Shown piece after piece: positions 61,562-64,000 of a stretch of 64,000 nt of DNA (position 1 is the stretch's first letter; every line of letters starts with the position of its first letter). The notes beneath the pieces were generated by a model. It ran no database searches and was not told where the DNA came from. It was given only the letters and a program-made list of their open reading frames with translations. The translations under genes were made by a program, and so were the position numbers. Source of the DNA: Mucilaginibacter gossypii (GTDB taxonomy: Bacteria > Bacteroidota > Bacteroidia > Sphingobacteriales > Sphingobacteriaceae); assembly GCF_900100945.1 (NCBI RefSeq), contig NZ_FNCG01000001.1, positions 682,001-746,000 on the forward strand, read 5' to 3'.

Positions 61562-63247
61562 ATGTATTACTTTGTTTTTTCTGCGATAGTTGTCTTTATC
61601 GTAATTGGAGTGCTTTATATTAAGTCGTATTATGATAAATTACGCTGGACAAAAAAGCAGCTGATAAAAATTCAGGAGAAGTGGGGCAAACCGATTAACG
61701 CCCGCCGAAACTTTGACTTAATAAAGATTTACCTGGATTCGGAAGACAGTAAAAACAAGCTTTCGGCTCAAACAGCCGACGATCTTGACCTGATAAGTGT
61801 TTTCAATTATATCGACAGAACAAACAGTAACCCTGGTAAACAATACTTGTTTAATTTATTACATTGCCCTACAACCGAGCTTGATGTTTTGCATGACCTC
61901 GACAATGATATTGAGGATCTTAACATGGATATACCCGGCCGCGAATTGCTTGAAGTGGAATTGTCAAAACTTAACCACCCCGATGCTTACTTTATAGCCG
62001 ATCTTTTTCTCAGGGCACATGAACCGGTATTTGCATCGGTAATTAATTTTTATATAAAGGTTTCACCTTTTCTGATCCTGGCTGCGTTATTATCGCTGAT
62101 TGTTATTCCTAACATTTTCAGCTTTATCTTTTTGCTATTGTTGTTTGCGTACAACATTGTTATTTACTTCAGCAACCGCAAGGCTATTTCAGGATATACC
62201 AAATCGTTACCGCAATTGCTGGTTATGTATAAAGTTGCAATGGCGTTAGCTAAAAGCGGGAAATTTGGTCAGGTACACGACGTAAAGTGTTCCCTTTCCA
62301 GCCTAAGAGGTTTAAAACGAGCGCTTAAGTTTGTAAACATAGAAAGCGGCTTCGTGAATGGTAAAAGTGATATTGCTTACGCAGCCTTCCATTTGTTTAA
62401 ACTGCTTTTTGTGATTGAGCCCAATACTTATACATCATCATTAAAACAAGTCAGTAAATACCGCGAGGATATTAAAGAAGTGTATAAATTTATTGGCAGG
62501 GCCGATACGCTGATAGCTATACAATCAATACGTGACGGTATGCCTTTTTATTCAAAACCCGCGTTTATGGGTGTTGATGGCAAAATAGAGATTACCGAAC
62601 TTTTTCACCCATTGGTAGCTAATTGTGTAACTAATTCCCTTTATACAACTAATGCAGACAGGGGGGCATTGATCACAGGGTCAAACATGTCTGGCAAAAC
62701 TACATTTATTAAAGCGCTGGCATTAAATACGCTGCTATCGCAAACTATATTTACAAGTTGTGCAAAGGCCTACAAGGCTCCTTTTCTCAAAATACAAACC
62801 AGCATCAAAACCAGCGATAACATTGATGAACACAAGAGTTATTTTCAGGCACAGGCCTTAGCTATTTTAGATATCATTGATAACAGTTCTCAGAAAGAGG
62901 ATATAAAAAGCATGGTGATCATTGATGAGATTTTCAGAGGTACCAATACCATCGAACGTATAGCCGCAGCAAAGTCTGTGCTTTCGTACATTACCGCTAA
63001 CCAAAATTTTGTTTTTGTATCAACCCACGACCTTGAGCTGGCCCAGCTGCTCGACGAGGATTTTGTTGTATATTCCTTTTCAGAATCAAAAGACGGGCGC
63101 ATCCTGGTATTTGACTATATCCTGAAGCAGGGCCTGCTTGAAAACACTAACGGAATCGCCATACTCAAATCCATGGGATATCCAGAACGTGTTATCGATG
63201 AAGCCAATATTGTAAGCGAGCGAATGATGAATAAATATTTGGTTTAA
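61562..63247 (+). CDS. Membrane-anchored MutS-family ATPase
   Basis: A 561-residue protein with the C-terminal MutS core and ATPase but no mismatch-recognition domain. One N-terminal membrane helix (residues 2-20) and a hydrophobic hairpin near residues 165-210 (FLILAALLSLIVIPNIFSF) suggest membrane attachment. MutS clamp helices follow. Walker A is GSNMSGKTT, Walker B MVIIDEIFRGT, and FVFVSTHDLELA is the D-loop/His-switch region. It is probably not a mismatch-repair protein in the MutS1 sense; the role is unknown. Its -7-like box (TATTTTTA, 61551-61558) lies 3 nt before the ATG. Confidence 0.82.
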   Translation: MYYFVFSAIVVFIVIGVLYIKSYYDKLRWTKKQLIKIQEKWGKPINARRNFDLIKIYLDSEDSKNKLSAQTADDLDLISVFNYIDRTNSNPGKQYLFNLLHCPTTELDVLHDLDNDIEDLNMDIPGRELLEVELSKLNHPDAYFIADLFLRAHEPVFASVINFYIKVSPFLILAALLSLIVIPNIFSFIFLLLLFAYNIVIYFSNRKAISGYTKSLPQLLVMYKVAMALAKSGKFGQVHDVKCSLSSLRGLKRALKFVNIESGFVNGKSDIAYAAFHLFKLLFVIEPNTYTSSLKQVSKYREDIKEVYKFIGRADTLIAIQSIRDGMPFYSKPAFMGVDGKIEITELFHPLVANCVTNSLYTTNADRGALITGSNMSGKTTFIKALALNTLLSQTIFTSCAKAYKAPFLKIQTSIKTSDNIDEHKSYFQAQALAILDIIDNSSQKEDIKSMVIIDEIFRGTNTIERIAAAKSVLSYITANQNFVFVSTHDLELAQLLDEDFVVYSFSESKDGRILVFDYILKQGLLENTNGIAILKSMGYPERVIDEANIVSERMMNKYLV

Positions 63248-63270
63248 GCATTCCTAAAAAGAAAGCTTTC

Positions 63271-63558
63271 TTATTCATATAAGCTCAACCTGTTTTTTAA
63301 ATACCGCATATCTTCCTGTAATTTTTCAACCCGGTTAAGCAGGTGAGAGATAGCTTCAATGCCGGCTACGTTAATATCCAATTCGTACAAGCTCACCAGT
63401 TTTTCCAGCTTTTGAAGCTCAGTTTGAGGGATGAAGACAGTTTCATTAATGATGGTTACTTCAACCAGTCCCGCTTCATGTAAAGATGTAATGAACGTGT
63501 ATTCAACATTATGATATACACAAAAATCGTTTGCTGCTATTAATTCTGCTGTTTTCAT
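63271..63558 (-). CDS. CbpM-like chaperone modulator (MerR-type HTH)
   Basis: A 95-residue protein with a MerR-like helical domain: AANDFCVYHNVEYTFITSLH, then LVEVTIINETVFIP, and a C-terminal coiled coil. CbpM proteins bind and inhibit the J-domain of CbpA-type DnaJ proteins. It lies immediately downstream (12 nt) of a DnaJ/CbpA-type gene on the same strand, as in E. coli cbpA-cbpM, which supports the call. It is unlikely to be a DNA-binding regulator. Confidence 0.8.
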   Translation of the reverse strand: MKTAELIAANDFCVYHNVEYTFITSLHEAGLVEVTIINETVFIPQTELQKLEKLVSLYELDINVAGIEAISHLLNRVEKLQEDMRYLKNRLSLYE

Positions 63559-63570
63559 AATGTTTTAAAT

Positions 63571-64000
63571 TTAGGCTGAGGATTTTGCCAGTTCTTCAAA
63601 TAATTGTTTCTGCTTTTCGGTGAGGTTGGTAGGGGTTTGAATATCATAGGTCAGGTACAGATCGCCAAATTCATTTTCTTTTTTGTAAACGGGCATACCT
63701 TTGCCTTTGAGCTTTACTTTAATGCCATTTTGAGTTTCAGGTTTTACTTTCACTTTAACTTTGCCGTTTAATGTATCGGCAGTTATTTCGCCACCTAAAA
63801 CTGCAGTGTACAGGTCAAGTTTCAACGTGGTGTACAAATTGTTACCATCACGCTTGAAATTTGCATCAGGTGCAACACTAAACTGAATATACAGATCTCC
63901 GGCGGGGCCGCCGTTTACACCCGGGGCGCCATGCCCGGCTATTTTGATAGTTTGTCCGTTTTCAATACCTGCGGGTATGGTTATCCGGATATTTTTGCCA
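63571..64000 (-). CDS. CbpA/DnaJ-type co-chaperone, C-terminal part (cut by window edge)
   Basis: The frame runs through the right edge, so the N-terminal J-domain is outside the window. The visible 142 residues form DnaJ C-terminal substrate-binding domains I and II: IRITIPAGIENGQTIKI, GGPAGDLYIQFSV, AVLGGEITADTLNGKVKVKV and GKGMPVYKKENEFGDLYLTY. No zinc-finger cysteines appear in the visible part, consistent with CbpA rather than full DnaJ. It is paired with the CbpM-like gene. Confidence 0.85.
   Translation of the reverse strand, partial: GKNIRITIPAGIENGQTIKIAGHGAPGVNGGPAGDLYIQFSVAPDANFKRDGNNLYTTLKLDLYTAVLGGEITADTLNGKVKVKVKPETQNGIKVKLKGKGMPVYKKENEFGDLYLTYDIQTPTNLTEKQKQLFEELAKSSA

Overview
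The window comes from a Bacteroidota chromosome, most likely the family Sphingobacteriaceae (Mucilaginibacter or Pedobacter-like). The reasons are tandem SusC/SusD pairs with fasciclin and DUF-type lipoproteins, lipoprotein signals of the form xxSCKK, TAnnTTTG-type promoter boxes, near absence of Shine-Dalgarno sequences, and a Bacteroidota-type TIGR03915/TIGR03916 DNA-repair pair. No rRNA, tRNA, CRISPR array, transposase or phage gene is visible. All assignments are made by eye from sequence motifs.

Layout. (1) 1-13397, minus strand: a Wzx/Wzy-type exopolysaccharide or capsule cluster with Wzi, a large SLBB export protein, a Wzz-like chain-length protein, four glycosyltransferases (one truncated by the window edge), a glycosyltransferase/methyltransferase-like fusion, a MurJ-type flippase and a polymerase. 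(2) 13772-19857: a TDT/SLAC1 anion channel divergent from a five-gene redox operon (NarI-like membrane subunit, nitrate-reductase-like molybdoenzyme, four-cluster ferredoxin, Rieske protein, small two-helix membrane protein). (3) 19858-38850, plus strand: a long untranslated leader followed by an 18-kb run of eleven genes, two SusC/SusD pairs interleaved with lipoproteins (fasciclin, discoidin, IPT/delta-60 propeller, a degenerate alkaline-phosphatase-like/LamG protein, DUF1735/PA14, PKD/discoidin). It has no glycoside hydrolase, sulfatase or protease of its own. (4) 39054-43142: a visibly GC-richer patch holding a broken SDR gene, an NmrA-like protein, DUF420, HD and beta-carbonic anhydrase genes, and a divergent TetR regulator with two near-perfect 26-bp palindromic operators.

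(5) 43970-51971: housekeeping and repair genes (radical SAM + DUF4130 pair, PIN-PhoH, MBL hydrolase, HAD phosphatase, small hypotheticals). Within it lie a candidate structured RNA of about 330 nt ending in a strong terminator just before phoH, and a 94-bp inverted-repeat element. (6) 52254-60155: a signalling block with a multi-PAS histidine kinase plus CheY-like receiver on the minus strand, and divergently a KaiC-KaiB-KaiB-histidine kinase operon. (7) 60241-64000: enoyl-CoA hydratase, a Tyr-rich secreted peptide, a membrane-anchored MutS-family ATPase, and the CbpM/CbpA-type DnaJ co-chaperone pair cut by the right edge.

Most worth following: the candidate RNA at about 46240-46576; the KaiC/KaiB/KaiB/kinase operon; the enzyme-free double Sus locus with its pseudo-phosphatase; the mixed-topology Mo/Rieske redox operon; and the TetR/carbonic anhydrase operator array.
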